A stretch of DNA of 64,000 nt from the NCBI RefSeq assembly GCF_017814915.1, contig NZ_JAGIPZ010000002.1:90984-154983 (forward strand), in the 5' to 3' direction. The stretch is from Herbaspirillum sp. LeCh32-8 (lineage in GTDB: Bacteria; Pseudomonadota; Gammaproteobacteria; Burkholderiales; Burkholderiaceae_D). The position numbers and the translations under genes were made by a program. This document shows, in pieces, positions 25,865-34,435 of the stretch. The notes under the pieces are model-generated. The model did no database searches. It had not been told where the DNA came from and saw only the letters and a program-made list of their open reading frames with translations. Each line of letters starts with the position of its first letter. The stretch's first letter is position 1.

Positions 25865-27356
25865 GCGACCAGCCCACCACCGCGGCGGCCACCAGTGCCA
25901 GCAGCGTCGCCGCCATGAACACGTGCGAGAAGCCCAGCCCGTAGGCGTGTCGCGCCAGCGTCACCGCGCCGGCGCCCTGATGCCCATACAGGCGGGCGGC
26001 ATCGTCGAAATCCCCGGCCATGGCGCGTTCGGCGAATCGCTCTGCCAGCGCGCGGCCGCCTTCCAGCGTGGCCAACGCATTGAGCATCGCACCGCGCGCG
26101 CCTTCGGCCAGCACCGCGCCCAATCCCGCGAATCCCGCCAGCACGCCGGTAAAGCGTGAGGTAGTGCTGATCCCCGAGGCCATGCCGGCGCGGTCGCGCG
26201 GCACGTTGCCCATGATGGCCTTCTGTGTCTCGCCGTTGAGCAGGCCGCCGCCGCTGCCCAGCACCGCCATGCCCAGCACGGTCGGCCAGGCGCTGCCGGA
26301 ACGCGCGGCCCAGATCATCAGCAGGTTGCCCAGCGCCGTCACGCACAGGCCCAGGGCCAGGATGCGCGGCGAGGACATGCGCGTGCCAAGGCGTCGACCG
26401 AGTTGCGGCAACAGCAGCATCGCCAGTGCAAAGGGCAGCATGGCCAGCCCGGCCTGCGCGGCCGACAGGCCGCGCGCATTCTGCAGGAACTGCGGCAGCA
26501 GCGAGGCCATCACCTGCGCCGAGGCGGCATAGGCGAACATCGCCGCCACCGCCGCCACGAAGCCCGGCGAGCGAAACAGCGATAGCTCCAGCATGGGATG
26601 CGCGCCGCGGCGCTCGACGGCGATGAACAGCGCGAATAAAAAAGCGCCGCCGGCCACCCGGACGACGCAAGCAACGCTGCTCCAGCCGTGCTCGGGTCCG
26701 GTGATCAGGGCCCAGGTCAGCAGAAAGACAGCGCTGGAGAAAGACAGGATGCCCGGCACATCGAGCGGGCGCGGCGCCGGGTTTTTGGATTCGGGAATAT
26801 GGCGCAGCACCGCCGCCGCCAGCGCCAGGCAGATCGGCAGGTTGACGGCGAAGGCCCAGCGCCAGCCGAGCGCCGCGTTGATGGCGCCGCCGATCAGCGG
26901 TGAGAGCACCATGGTCAATCCCATGATGCCGCCCCACACCGCCCAGGCGCGGGCGCGCTCGCCTTCGTCATGGAAGGCGTGGCCGATCACCGCCAGCGCC
27001 GGCGCCAGCAGGAAGGCCGCCCCTACGCCCTGCAAGGCGCGCGCCGCGTACAGGGCCTGCGCGGTAGGCGCCCAAGCGCACGCCAGCGAGGCCAGCGCGA
27101 ACAAGGCGATGCCGCACAGGAACACGCGCTTGCGGCCATAGCGGTCGGCCACCGACCCGGCCGGCAGCAGCAGCGCGGCGAAGCACAGCACGTAAGCGCT
27201 CACCACCCATTCGATGTCGGCGAAGGAGGCACCCAGGTCGCGTGCAATGGCGGGCAGCACGATGCCCACTACATTGGTGTCCAGCACCGTCATGGCGCAG
27301 CCGGCCGAGGCGGTCAGCAGGACCCGGCCCGCCGCGGTGGAAAACAGGGTGCGCAT
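25791..27356 (-). CDS. MFS transporter, DHA2 (EmrB/QacA) family
   Basis: 521-residue drug:proton antiporter-type protein with about 14 predicted membrane helices. Family marks are MTVLDTNVVGIVLPAI in helix 1, GSVADRYGRKRVF (motif A, about 67-79) and RALQGVGAAFLLAPALAVI (motif C region). Likely substrates are hydrophobic or toxic compounds. It starts 40 bases after the GlcG-like gene on the same strand, so both may form an operon under the divergent LysR gene. Its 3' end overlaps the end of the sirtuin gene by 74 bases tail-to-tail. Confidence 0.88.
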   Translation of the reverse strand: MRTLFSTAAGRVLLTASAGCAMTVLDTNVVGIVLPAIARDLGASFADIEWVVSAYVLCFAALLLPAGSVADRYGRKRVFLCGIALFALASLACAWAPTAQALYAARALQGVGAAFLLAPALAVIGHAFHDEGERARAWAVWGGIMGLTMVLSPLIGGAINAALGWRWAFAVNLPICLALAAAVLRHIPESKNPAPRPLDVPGILSFSSAVFLLTWALITGPEHGWSSVACVVRVAGGAFLFALFIAVERRGAHPMLELSLFRSPGFVAAVAAMFAYAASAQVMASLLPQFLQNARGLSAAQAGLAMLPFALAMLLLPQLGRRLGTRMSSPRILALGLCVTALGNLLMIWAARSGSAWPTVLGMAVLGSGGGLLNGETQKAIMGNVPRDRAGMASGISTTSRFTGVLAGFAGLGAVLAEGARGAMLNALATLEGGRALAERFAERAMAGDFDDAARLYGHQGAGAVTLARHAYGLGFSHVFMAATLLALVAAAVVGWSLKRSSRPALASPAAAERFQQTPRS

Positions 27357-27396
27357 GGCGTCTCCTCCTTGCTCCCGTGTGGTTGGATGATGCGGC

Positions 27397-27876
27397 TTAC
27401 TTCAGCGCAGCCACGCCGGCCTTGGCAATTTCCTCGTCGTGCTGCGGGGTGTCGGCCGAGACGCCGATCGCGCCCACGATCTGGCCGTCAGCCACCAGCG
27501 GCAAGCCGCCGCGCATCAGCACGAAGCCGCGCGCAGTGGCGGCGGCCGGGCGGTTTCCGTTGACGGCGTCTTCCAGCGCGCCGCTGGGACGGCGGAACAG
27601 CGCGGCCGTGCGCGCCTTGCCCGGGGCGATCTCGACGCCGGCCGGCACCGCCGCGTTATCCATGCGCACCAGCGCCAGCGGCAGGCCGGCCGCATCCACC
27701 ACGGAGATCACGCAAGGCCAGTTCTCGGCCTGCGCCTTGGCTTGCGCGGCCTGGATCACCTGCTGGGCGGCGGCCAGCGTCAGCACCGGCTGGGTCGGCA
27801 GGTTGGCGGCCGAGGCCAGTTGGGCGGCGGCCAGCGCGGCGGCTCCGAGGACGAGGGAAAGGGGTTTGCTGAACAT
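27397..27876 (-). CDS. GlcG/HbpS-like exported protein
   Basis: 159-residue protein of the GlcG/HbpS (PF03928-type) fold with a signal peptide (about 1-23, ending QLASA). The core has the typical pattern VVDAAGLPLALVRMDNA, then FVLMRGGLPLVADGQIVGAIGVSG-like strands and a Q-HDEEIA motif. Related proteins bind haem or small ligands, or accompany catabolic enzymes. ATG 27876 has AAGGAG upstream and is preferred over an in-frame start at 27915. It is divergent from a LysR gene and upstream of the MFS gene. Confidence 0.82.
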   Translation of the reverse strand: MFSKPLSLVLGAAALAAAQLASAANLPTQPVLTLAAAQQVIQAAQAKAQAENWPCVISVVDAAGLPLALVRMDNAAVPAGVEIAPGKARTAALFRRPSGALEDAVNGNRPAAATARGFVLMRGGLPLVADGQIVGAIGVSADTPQHDEEIAKAGVAALK

Positions 27877-27936
27877 GTTCGGCTCCTTGAAAAAGCGGGT
27901 TGGGAGAGGCCTCATTCAACCAGCCCCTATAATTCG

Positions 27937-27983
27937 TTTCAATACTGAAATTTTTGAAATTAATTAGCTGATACCTAATTAAT
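27937..27983. promoter_or_regulatory. Two palindromes between the GlcG-like and lysR genes
   Basis: TTTCA-N4-TGAAA lies at 27937-27950 and a perfect ATTAATTAG-N7-CTAATTAAT at 27959-27983. The second ends 16 bases before the lysR ATG. Both are AT-rich and dyad-symmetric, as expected for LysR-type operators that control a divergent pair and the regulator itself. Confidence 0.6.
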
Positions 27984-27999
27984 GAAAAGGAGAGAACCC

Positions 28000-28899
28000 A
28001 TGGAGCTGCGTCACCTGCGTTACTTCCTGACCGTGGCCGAACAGCTGCACTTCGCCCGCGCCGCGGAGATTCTCGACATCGCCCCGCCGACGTTGTCGGT
28101 ACAGATCCAGGAGATCGAGCGCAAGCTGCAGGCGCAGCTGTTCGTGCGCACCAAGCGTTCGGTGGCGCTGACCTCGGCTGGCGAGGCCTTTGCGCAGGAG
28201 GCGCGTACGGTGCTGGCGCAGTTCGACCAGGCGCTGCATGTGGGCCGGCGCGCCGGGCGCGGCGAGCTGGGTCGCGTCGAAATCGGCTACGTGGGATCGG
28301 CGGTGTTCGGCGGCATCCTGCAGCAGCAGATCAGCGCGTTTCGCAGCAGCTGGCCGCAAGCCACGGTGCAGGCGCGCGAATGGCCGATGGATCGTCTGTC
28401 CGACGCGCTGGAGCAGGGCCGCGTCGATATTGCATTCGTGCGCATGCCGGTGGCGCTGGCGCCGTCGCTGCAAAGCCATGTGCTGCTGCGCGACCGCTTC
28501 TGCCTGGCGCTGCCGGCCGACCACGCGCTGGCGCAACAGCCAGGCACGGTCAAGGCGCGCGCGCTGGCCGGCGAGGCCTTCATCCTGCCCGAGCAGGAAC
28601 TGGGCTCGCGCGAGATCTATCGGCGCGGCGGCTTTGCGCCGCGTAGCGAGCATCGCCCCGGCAGCCTGCTGGCGGTGCTGGCCGAGGTGTCGGTGGGCGC
28701 CGGCGTGGCGGTGGTGCCGGGCGTACTGCCGCGGGTGGTGGACCTGCCCAACGTGGTCTACCGGCCGCTGGCGGGCGCGGCCATCGGCTCCGAGGTGGCT
28801 GCGGTGTTTCGTCGCTTCGAGCATTCGCCGGCGGTGAAGAACATGGTGGCGGCGATCCGCAAGAGCCCGGCCTCGCAGGTGCCGGCAGTCGCCTCCTGA
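28000..28899 (+). CDS. LysR-family transcriptional regulator
   Basis: 299-residue LysR regulator. The N-terminal winged helix-turn-helix starts MELRHLRYFLTVAEQLHF and includes APPTLSVQIQEIERKL (about 30-46). The rest is the periplasmic-binding-like effector domain. ATG 28000 follows AAGGAGAG. It faces the GlcG-like/MFS pair across a 124-base region with two palindromes, so autoregulation and control of that pair are the simplest expectation. Control of the downstream SfnB-like gene is also possible. Confidence 0.9.
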   Translation: MELRHLRYFLTVAEQLHFARAAEILDIAPPTLSVQIQEIERKLQAQLFVRTKRSVALTSAGEAFAQEARTVLAQFDQALHVGRRAGRGELGRVEIGYVGSAVFGGILQQQISAFRSSWPQATVQAREWPMDRLSDALEQGRVDIAFVRMPVALAPSLQSHVLLRDRFCLALPADHALAQQPGTVKARALAGEAFILPEQELGSREIYRRGGFAPRSEHRPGSLLAVLAEVSVGAGVAVVPGVLPRVVDLPNVVYRPLAGAAIGSEVAAVFRRFEHSPAVKNMVAAIRKSPASQVPAVAS

Positions 28900-28986
28900 G
28901 CGTATATAGATATCCGATTTCCTTCGTTCGGCGCGCTGGTGTGCTGCCAGATAATCCTTGTCAGGCTACCCCTTGCAAAGGACATC

Positions 28987-30192
28987 ATGAGCACCTCACT
29001 GAACGCGTCTGCCCAGGCGCTGCACCACCGTTTCGCCGACCTGTTCGCCCGCATCGGCGAGGGCGCGATCGCGCGCGAGAATGAACGCCGCCTGCCCTAT
29101 GAGGAAGTGCGGCAGCTGAAGGAGGCGGGCTTCTCTTCGCTGCGTGTGCCGGTCGAGCAGGGCGGCGCCGGCGTCAGCCTGGAGGATTACTTCTCGCTGC
29201 TGATCCGCTTGGGCGAGGCCGAGTCCAACCTGCCGCAGATCCTGCGCGTGAACGCCGGCTTTACCGAGCTGCTGCGCGAACGCAAGGACGATGCCGACAC
29301 CCGCCGCTGGCTGGGCGTGATCGCCGGCGGCAAGAGCTTCGGCGCCTCCACTTCCGAGCGCAATGCCGCCACCGGCAACTCAGCGCTGCTGGAGCGCGAC
29401 GCGCAGGGCAACCTGCGCCTGAACGGCGAGAAATACTATTCCACCGGCACGCTCTATGCCGACTGGGTGCTGGTGCGCGCGCACGACCGCGAGTCGGACT
29501 TCAACGTGCTGGTGCGCGCCGACGCCGAGGGCGTGGAGCGCATCGACGACTGGGACGGCTTCGGCCAGCGCCTGACCGGCAGCGGCACCACCCGCTTTCA
29601 CAACGTGCTGGTGCCGGAGGACCAGGTGCTGGATCGCTACCACGTGTCGCAGCCGCGCCGCAACAGCATCATCACCTCCTTCTACCAGACCTTCCACCTG
29701 GCGACGCTGAGCGGCATCGCGCGCGCCGCGCTGCGCGACGCGCTGGCGTTCACCCGCCCGCGCACCCGCACCTTCGGCGTGCCCGGCAACTCCAGTCCGC
29801 GCGAGAACCCGCTGGTGCACCGCGTGGTCGGGCGCCTGGCCAGCCTGGCGTGGTCGGCCGAGCAGCTGACCTTGTCGATTGCGCGCGAGCAGGACGCACT
29901 GAACGCCGCGCGCGCCGCCGGCACCGTCAGCACCGAGGACTACGACGCGCTCGACATCCACACCTTCGAAGCGCAGCAGATCGTCATCGGCCAGGTGCTG
30001 GAGGCCACCACGCTGTTGTTCGAAGTCGGCGGCGCGTCCGCCACCAGCGAAACACGCCGGCTGGATCGCCACTGGCGCAACGCGCGCACGCTGGCCTCGC
30101 ACAACCCGGCCATCCAGCGCGAGGCGGCGGTGGGCAACTTCCACCTCAACGGCGAGCCGCACAACGAGCGCTTCGGCAACGCCTACGCCTGA
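28987..30192 (+). CDS. Acyl-CoA dehydrogenase-fold flavin monooxygenase, SfnB/DszC-like
   Basis: 401-residue flavoprotein with the acyl-CoA dehydrogenase fold. Marks include LKEAGFSSLRVPVEQGGAG near residue 44, GASTSERNAATGN near 120 and GEKYYSTGTLYADW near 146. The last two resemble DszC/SfnB monooxygenases rather than beta-oxidation dehydrogenases, which need a catalytic Glu. Such enzymes use reduced flavin and oxygen on sulfones or related organosulfur compounds. ATG 28987 is chosen because an upstream start at 28939 adds unrelated residues. Next to it are a MetQ-like protein and an NtaA-like monooxygenase, supporting a sulfur-scavenging role. Confidence 0.82.
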   Translation: MSTSLNASAQALHHRFADLFARIGEGAIARENERRLPYEEVRQLKEAGFSSLRVPVEQGGAGVSLEDYFSLLIRLGEAESNLPQILRVNAGFTELLRERKDDADTRRWLGVIAGGKSFGASTSERNAATGNSALLERDAQGNLRLNGEKYYSTGTLYADWVLVRAHDRESDFNVLVRADAEGVERIDDWDGFGQRLTGSGTTRFHNVLVPEDQVLDRYHVSQPRRNSIITSFYQTFHLATLSGIARAALRDALAFTRPRTRTFGVPGNSSPRENPLVHRVVGRLASLAWSAEQLTLSIAREQDALNAARAAGTVSTEDYDALDIHTFEAQQIVIGQVLEATTLLFEVGGASATSETRRLDRHWRNARTLASHNPAIQREAAVGNFHLNGEPHNERFGNAYA

Positions 30193-30314
30193 CGCTTCAC
30201 GCCGGTCCATCGGCCGGCGGATATCGACATGCGGATAACTTCGTTCCGTTGCATCGGGCGGGTCCATACACTTTCTGCAGTTCATTCACGACCACTGAGA
30301 AAGCGACCCTCCCG

Positions 30315-31136
30315 ATGTTCAAACGAATCCTGTCCACGCTGTTGTTGTCCGCCCTCGTCATCTCATCGATTCACGCGGCCCACGCCGCGCCGCAAGAGCT
30401 GAAAGTGGGCTTCGTACCCGGGCCCTACATCGACGAATTCAAGCTGGGCGTGCAGCCCGAGCTGGAAAAGAAGGGCTACAAGGTCCGCTACTACGAATTC
30501 AGTACCGGGCTGGAGGCCAACAGCGCCGTCTTCAAGGGCGACATCGACGCCAACGTGATGCAGCACACGGTGTTCCTCGACTCCTATAACGAGCGCAACA
30601 AGACCGACCTGGTCGGCATCGTGCAGGTGCCGACTCCCCCCATGGGGCTGTACTCCAAAAAGCACAAGGACCTGAAGAACCTGAAGAAGGGCTTCACCGT
30701 GGCCGTACCCAACGACCCGGTCAACCTGCAGCGCGCCCTGTGGATATTGCAGCGGCTGGGCTGGATCAGGATCCGCGAGAACAAGCCGGTCGACGTCACC
30801 GAGCTGGACGTGGTGGAAAACAAGGTCGGCCTGAAGCTGGTGCTGCTGGAAAACGCCCAGGGCCCGCGCGCGCTGGACGATGCCGACTTCGCCGCGATCC
30901 AGGGCAACTTCGCCATCTTCGCCAAGTTGAAGCTGTCCGAAGCCTTTATCCTTGAAGACATGAAGCCGCCCTACATCAACGTGCTGGCAGTGAAGAAGAC
31001 GCGCCAGTCGGATGCCTACGCGCGCGACCTGGTGGAGGCGTATCGGTCGGAGAATTTCCAGAAGGCGATCCGCAGCGAGCGCTTCTATGACGGCTTCACG
31101 TTGCCGGATTACTTTGGCAGTACGAAAAAGAACTGA
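30315..31136 (+). CDS. MetQ/NlpA-family substrate-binding protein (orphan)
   Basis: 273-residue exported protein. A signal peptide ends at about residue 25 (HAAHAA). The core has the NLPA lipoprotein family pattern: LKVGFVPGPYIDEF, FKGDIDANVMQHTVFLD, then VAVPNDPVNLQRALWILQRLGWI. No lipobox cysteine is seen. Family members bind methionine or other sulfur compounds, but no MetN or MetI gene is near, so it must share a transporter or have another use. It follows the SfnB-like gene by 122 bases. REP-like repeats follow it. Confidence 0.85.
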   Translation: MFKRILSTLLLSALVISSIHAAHAAPQELKVGFVPGPYIDEFKLGVQPELEKKGYKVRYYEFSTGLEANSAVFKGDIDANVMQHTVFLDSYNERNKTDLVGIVQVPTPPMGLYSKKHKDLKNLKKGFTVAVPNDPVNLQRALWILQRLGWIRIRENKPVDVTELDVVENKVGLKLVLLENAQGPRALDDADFAAIQGNFAIFAKLKLSEAFILEDMKPPYINVLAVKKTRQSDAYARDLVEAYRSENFQKAIRSERFYDGFTLPDYFGSTKKN

Positions 31137-31184
31137 AAGACGACTCGTGCGGCCGATATGCAATTGAAGTAACAAATATCATCC

Positions 31185-31286
31185 GTCGTCCCTGCGAAAG
31201 CAGGGACCCAGCGTCTTTCGTTGCATCCCGCCGAGGCATGAGCGGCACAACAAACGTCACTGGGTCCCTGCTTTCGCAGGGACGAC
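31185..31286. repeat. REP-like inverted pair
   Basis: A 27-base element (31185-31211) starting GTCGTCCCTGC, with an internal 7-bp hairpin TCCCTGC-GAAA-GCAGGGA, has an exact reverse-complement copy at 31260-31286. The 48 bases between are unique, so the pair can form a long hairpin downstream of the MetQ-like gene. The same core recurs at 63785 and 63909. Confidence 0.85.
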
Positions 31287-31331
31287 ACCTAGGCGGTTGG
31301 CAACGCCGGTGGAGTCTCAAGTGACCACTTG

Positions 31332-31361
31332 CCCGTCATCCCGGCGCAGGCCGGGACCCAG
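31332..31361 (+). repeat. Variant REP-like element
   Basis: A third related copy reads GTCATCCCGGC-GCAG-GCCGGGACCCAG. Compared with the 31185 copy the stem changes on both sides (CCCTGC/GCAGGG to CCCGGC/GCCGGG), so the hairpin is kept by compensatory changes. Confidence 0.75.
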
Positions 31362-31399
31362 TGTCGTTCGCGGTGCGGAAAGGAAGATTGGCAGAGGCC

Positions 31400-32749
31400 T
31401 CAGGCGGCCTGCGCGGATGATGCAGGGAGATTGACCGGCCGCGCCAGGCCGAAATGTTCGCGCAGTGTGCGCCCCACATATTCAGTGCGGAACAGGCCGC
31501 GTTGCTGCAGGATCGGCACCACGCCATCGGCGAAATCCTGCAAGCCGCTGGGCAGCGCATCGGGCATGAGGTTGAAGCCGTCGGCTGCGCCGGCCTTGAA
31601 CCAGCGCTCGATCTCATCGGCAATCTGTTCCGGCGTACCGACCAGCACCCGATGGCCGCCGCCGCCGCACAGCGCGCGGATCACGTCGCGCACCGTGTGC
31701 GCGCGGCTCTTCACCAGCGACAGCGTGGCGTGGAAGAAGGTGTGGTTGCCGTTGCCGCCGTTGGGCAGCGCCAGGTCGGCCGGCAGCGGCTTGTCCAGCT
31801 CCAGGCGCTCGACCGGGATGCCCAGCGTGCCGGCCAGCCGCTTCAGGCTGTAGCTCCACGGAATCATGTCGACCAGCTCGTCGCGCCGGCGCAGCGCTTG
31901 CGCTTCGGTGGCGCCGACGATGGTGGCCAGGCCCGGCAGGATCTTCACCGCATGCGGCCCGCGCCCCAGTGCGGCGGCGCGTTCATTGATGGCGCGGCTA
32001 TAAGCCAGCGATTCTTCTATCGTGTGCGCCGCCGAGAACACCGCCTCGGCATGGCGCGCGGCCAGCTCGCGACCGTCGCCGGAGCCGCCGGCCTGTATCA
32101 GCACCGGTTGTCCTTGCGGCGTGCGCGGCAGGTTCAGCGGGCCCTGCACGCTGAAGTGCGCGCCGCGATGCGAGATCGGGCGCACCCTGGACTCGTCGAT
32201 GAAGCGGCCGCTGGCCTTGTCGCCGATGACGGCGTCGTCTTCCCAGCTGTTCCACAAGGCCTTGACCACGCTGGTGAATTCATCGGCGCGCGCGTAGCGG
32301 CCGCCGTGGTCGGGGACGGCGTCCAACCCGAAGTTGCGCGCCGAGCCCGGGTCGGCGGTGGTGACGATGTTCCAGCCGGCGCGACCGCCGCTGACATGAT
32401 CCAGCGTGGCGAAGCGGCGCGCGATGTTGTACGGCTCGTTATAGCTGGTGGAGGCGGTGCCGATGATGCCGATGTGCGTGGTAGCCGCCGCGACGGTGGC
32501 CAGCAGCACGGTCGGCTCCAGCGCCGTGATCGGGCGAAAGTCGATCTGCTCGATGATGGAGGCATTGTCGGCCAGGAACACCGCGTCGAACTTGGCGGCC
32601 TCGGCGATGCGCGCCACCTTGACGTAGTGAGCGGCATCGGTGAAGGCCAGCGGGTCGGCCTCCGGCAGGCGCCAGGCCGACGGGATGAAACCGGAGTGCA
32701 GGATGTTGACGTTCAGGTGCAACTGGCGCGGCGCGGTGGTCTGGCTCAT
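31400..32749 (-). CDS. FMN-dependent monooxygenase, NtaA/SnaA/DszA family
   Basis: 449-residue luciferase-like flavin monooxygenase. Family patterns are LHLNVNILHSGFIPSAWR at the start, FDAVFLADN near residue 53, TLDHVSGGRAGWNIVTT near 128 and VLIQAGGSGDGRELAA near 235. Two-component enzymes of this type use reduced FMN supplied by a reductase to oxidise sulfones, nitrilotriacetate and similar compounds. ATG 32749 has GAGCCTCGC just upstream; a longer frame to 32857 is not homologous. It is 13 bases downstream of the DUF3088 gene on the same strand. No reductase gene is nearby. Confidence 0.87.
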   Translation of the reverse strand: MSQTTAPRQLHLNVNILHSGFIPSAWRLPEADPLAFTDAAHYVKVARIAEAAKFDAVFLADNASIIEQIDFRPITALEPTVLLATVAAATTHIGIIGTASTSYNEPYNIARRFATLDHVSGGRAGWNIVTTADPGSARNFGLDAVPDHGGRYARADEFTSVVKALWNSWEDDAVIGDKASGRFIDESRVRPISHRGAHFSVQGPLNLPRTPQGQPVLIQAGGSGDGRELAARHAEAVFSAAHTIEESLAYSRAINERAAALGRGPHAVKILPGLATIVGATEAQALRRRDELVDMIPWSYSLKRLAGTLGIPVERLELDKPLPADLALPNGGNGNHTFFHATLSLVKSRAHTVRDVIRALCGGGGHRVLVGTPEQIADEIERWFKAGAADGFNLMPDALPSGLQDFADGVVPILQQRGLFRTEYVGRTLREHFGLARPVNLPASSAQAA

Positions 32750-32762
32750 GGCGAGGCTCCGC

Positions 32763-33107
32763 TCAATGCACGCGCGGGAACCCGTGGCGTTGCGCCAGCA
32801 GGTCAAGGATGCGGCGGGTGTCGGTGACGAAGCGGCGACCGTTGGCCGATTGCGCATCCTCCGGCGGCGGCGCCTGGTCGCCCAGGATCAGCACCGGCAG
32901 CCCCTGGTGCTGCTCGCCCAGCAAGGCGACCACCTCGGCGCGCGGGCGCGTGAAGGGCAGGCGCTTGATGTCCAGCCCTCTGGCGCGTTCCGGATCGCCC
33001 GCCAGCAGGCCTTCAACGGGAATGCCGTCAGGGCAGACGAAGCTCTGGGCAGGATGGGCGGGGTCGGTAAAACCGTGTTCAAGCAACAGCAGCAGGTCGC
33101 GGCTCAT
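32763..33107 (-). CDS. DUF3088 family protein
   Basis: 114-residue small soluble protein that matches, from memory, the DUF3088 pattern: start MSRDLLLLLEHGFTDP, then IKRLPFTRPRAEVVALLGEQHQGLPVLIL. The predicted thioredoxin-like layout lacks the CxxC motif. The function is unknown. It begins a two-gene operon with the NtaA-like monooxygenase 13 bases downstream. An inverted repeat GCATA-N4-TATGC at 33180-33193 lies about 75 bases upstream and may be an operator. Confidence 0.75.
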   Translation of the reverse strand: MSRDLLLLLEHGFTDPAHPAQSFVCPDGIPVEGLLAGDPERARGLDIKRLPFTRPRAEVVALLGEQHQGLPVLILGDQAPPPEDAQSANGRRFVTDTRRILDLLAQRHGFPRVH

Positions 33108-33275
33108 GGCGCAGGTTTCCTTTGAGTGGTGATCGAAAGATTCTGGGTCGCCGACGATGCAGCGGCCACGAATATATCTGCATAACCATATGCGGGCCGG
33201 CGCTACAATGCCAACGTGCCCGGGGAGGGCCGTGCCGTCCGATCAACAACGATTACTGACTACTGACGACTGCCG

Positions 33276-34295
33276 ATGGGTTTTCTTTCTTTGCTGTTGC
33301 TGCTGCCGCTGGCCTTGATGGTTGCCGGCCTGGCGGCGTGGGGTTCATTCGCATTGTGGTTCCAGCTGCCGGGTCCGGTGTGGCTTCGCATTGCCGTGAT
33401 CGGCCTCTGGTGCCTGCCGGCACTGGCTACGCTGGCGGCCCTGGCCGGCTGGAGCGGCATCTGGCGCTGGGCGCCGGCGGCCTTCGTGTTGAGCGTGGTG
33501 CTGATGTTCTCGTGGTGGCACACCATCGTGCCCAGCCATGAACGTGTATGGGCCGACGACGTGGCGCGCATGCTGGGTTCGCAGGTACAGGGCGACCAAG
33601 TGGTGCTGGAGAACGTGCGCAACTTCGCCTGGCGCAGCGAGACCGACTACGACGCCCATTGGGAAACGCGCCGCTACGATCTCGGCCAACTGGTCTCGGC
33701 CGACCTGCTGCTGTCGTACTGGATGGGCCCGGCGATCGCGCACACGCTGGTGTCCTTCGGCTTTGCCGATGGCCGGCGGCTGGTGTTCTCGCTGGAGATC
33801 CGGCGCGAAAAGGGCGAGAGCTTCTCCGCCCTGGGCGGCTTCTTCCGCCGTTTCGAAACCGTCATCGTCGCCGCCGACGAGAGCGATATCGTGCGCACCC
33901 GCACCAATGCGCGCGGCGAGGACGTCTATCTGTATCGGCTGCGCCTGCGGCCCGAGCAGCTGCGGCTGGTCTTCCTCGGCTACCTGGAACGCGCGGCCCA
34001 GCTGCGCGCCGAGCCGAGGTTCTACAACACGCTCACCAGCAATTGCACCACCATCGTATTCGAGCTGGCGCGCCGGCTGTCGCCCACGCTGCCGCTGAAC
34101 TATCGGTTGCTGCTGTCGGGCTACTTCGCCGAGTACGCCTACGACCATGGCGGCCTGGTGGACGGTCATTCCTTCGAGGAGCTGAAAGCCGCCGGCCGCA
34201 TCACGCAGCGCGCGCTGGACGGCGGCACGGATGAACACTATTCCAAGGCCATCCGGCGCGGTGTGCCCGGCGTGAGCGAGGCGGAGTTGCGTTGA
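33276..34295 (+). CDS. DUF4105 domain membrane protein
   Basis: 339-residue protein. The first 90 residues contain about three hydrophobic helices. The rest matches the DUF4105 pattern, with LENVRNFAWRSETDYDAHW near residue 110, LSYWMGPAIAHTLVSFGF near 146 and YNTLTSNCTTIVFELARR near 250. The Cys-containing SNCTT resembles the nucleophile region of NlpC/P60-like peptidases, and the H in AIAHT may be its partner. That enzymatic idea is inference. It is transcribed alone, divergent from the DUF3088 gene. Confidence 0.82.
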   Translation: MGFLSLLLLLPLALMVAGLAAWGSFALWFQLPGPVWLRIAVIGLWCLPALATLAALAGWSGIWRWAPAAFVLSVVLMFSWWHTIVPSHERVWADDVARMLGSQVQGDQVVLENVRNFAWRSETDYDAHWETRRYDLGQLVSADLLLSYWMGPAIAHTLVSFGFADGRRLVFSLEIRREKGESFSALGGFFRRFETVIVAADESDIVRTRTNARGEDVYLYRLRLRPEQLRLVFLGYLERAAQLRAEPRFYNTLTSNCTTIVFELARRLSPTLPLNYRLLLSGYFAEYAYDHGGLVDGHSFEELKAAGRITQRALDGGTDEHYSKAIRRGVPGVSEAELR

Positions 34296-34359
34296 GCCGT
34301 GCTGACCCGCATTGACCCGCATTGATGCCTCGGCCTGTGGCGGCCGCTGTCGAGGCCAT

Positions 34360-34391
34360 AAAAAAGCCCGGGAACGTTGCCGTCCCCGGGC
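34360..34391 (-). terminator. Intrinsic terminator of the gallate dioxygenase transcript
   Basis: Read on the minus strand, a GCCCGGG/CCCGGGC stem with extra inner pairing is followed by six T residues. It lies 45 bases beyond the dioxygenase stop. On the plus strand there is no T-tract, so it acts for the minus-strand gene. Confidence 0.85.
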
Positions 34392-34435
34392 GACCTCCGC
34401 CGGCCCCTGCGGGCGGCAGGAGCTGCTCACCGTGA

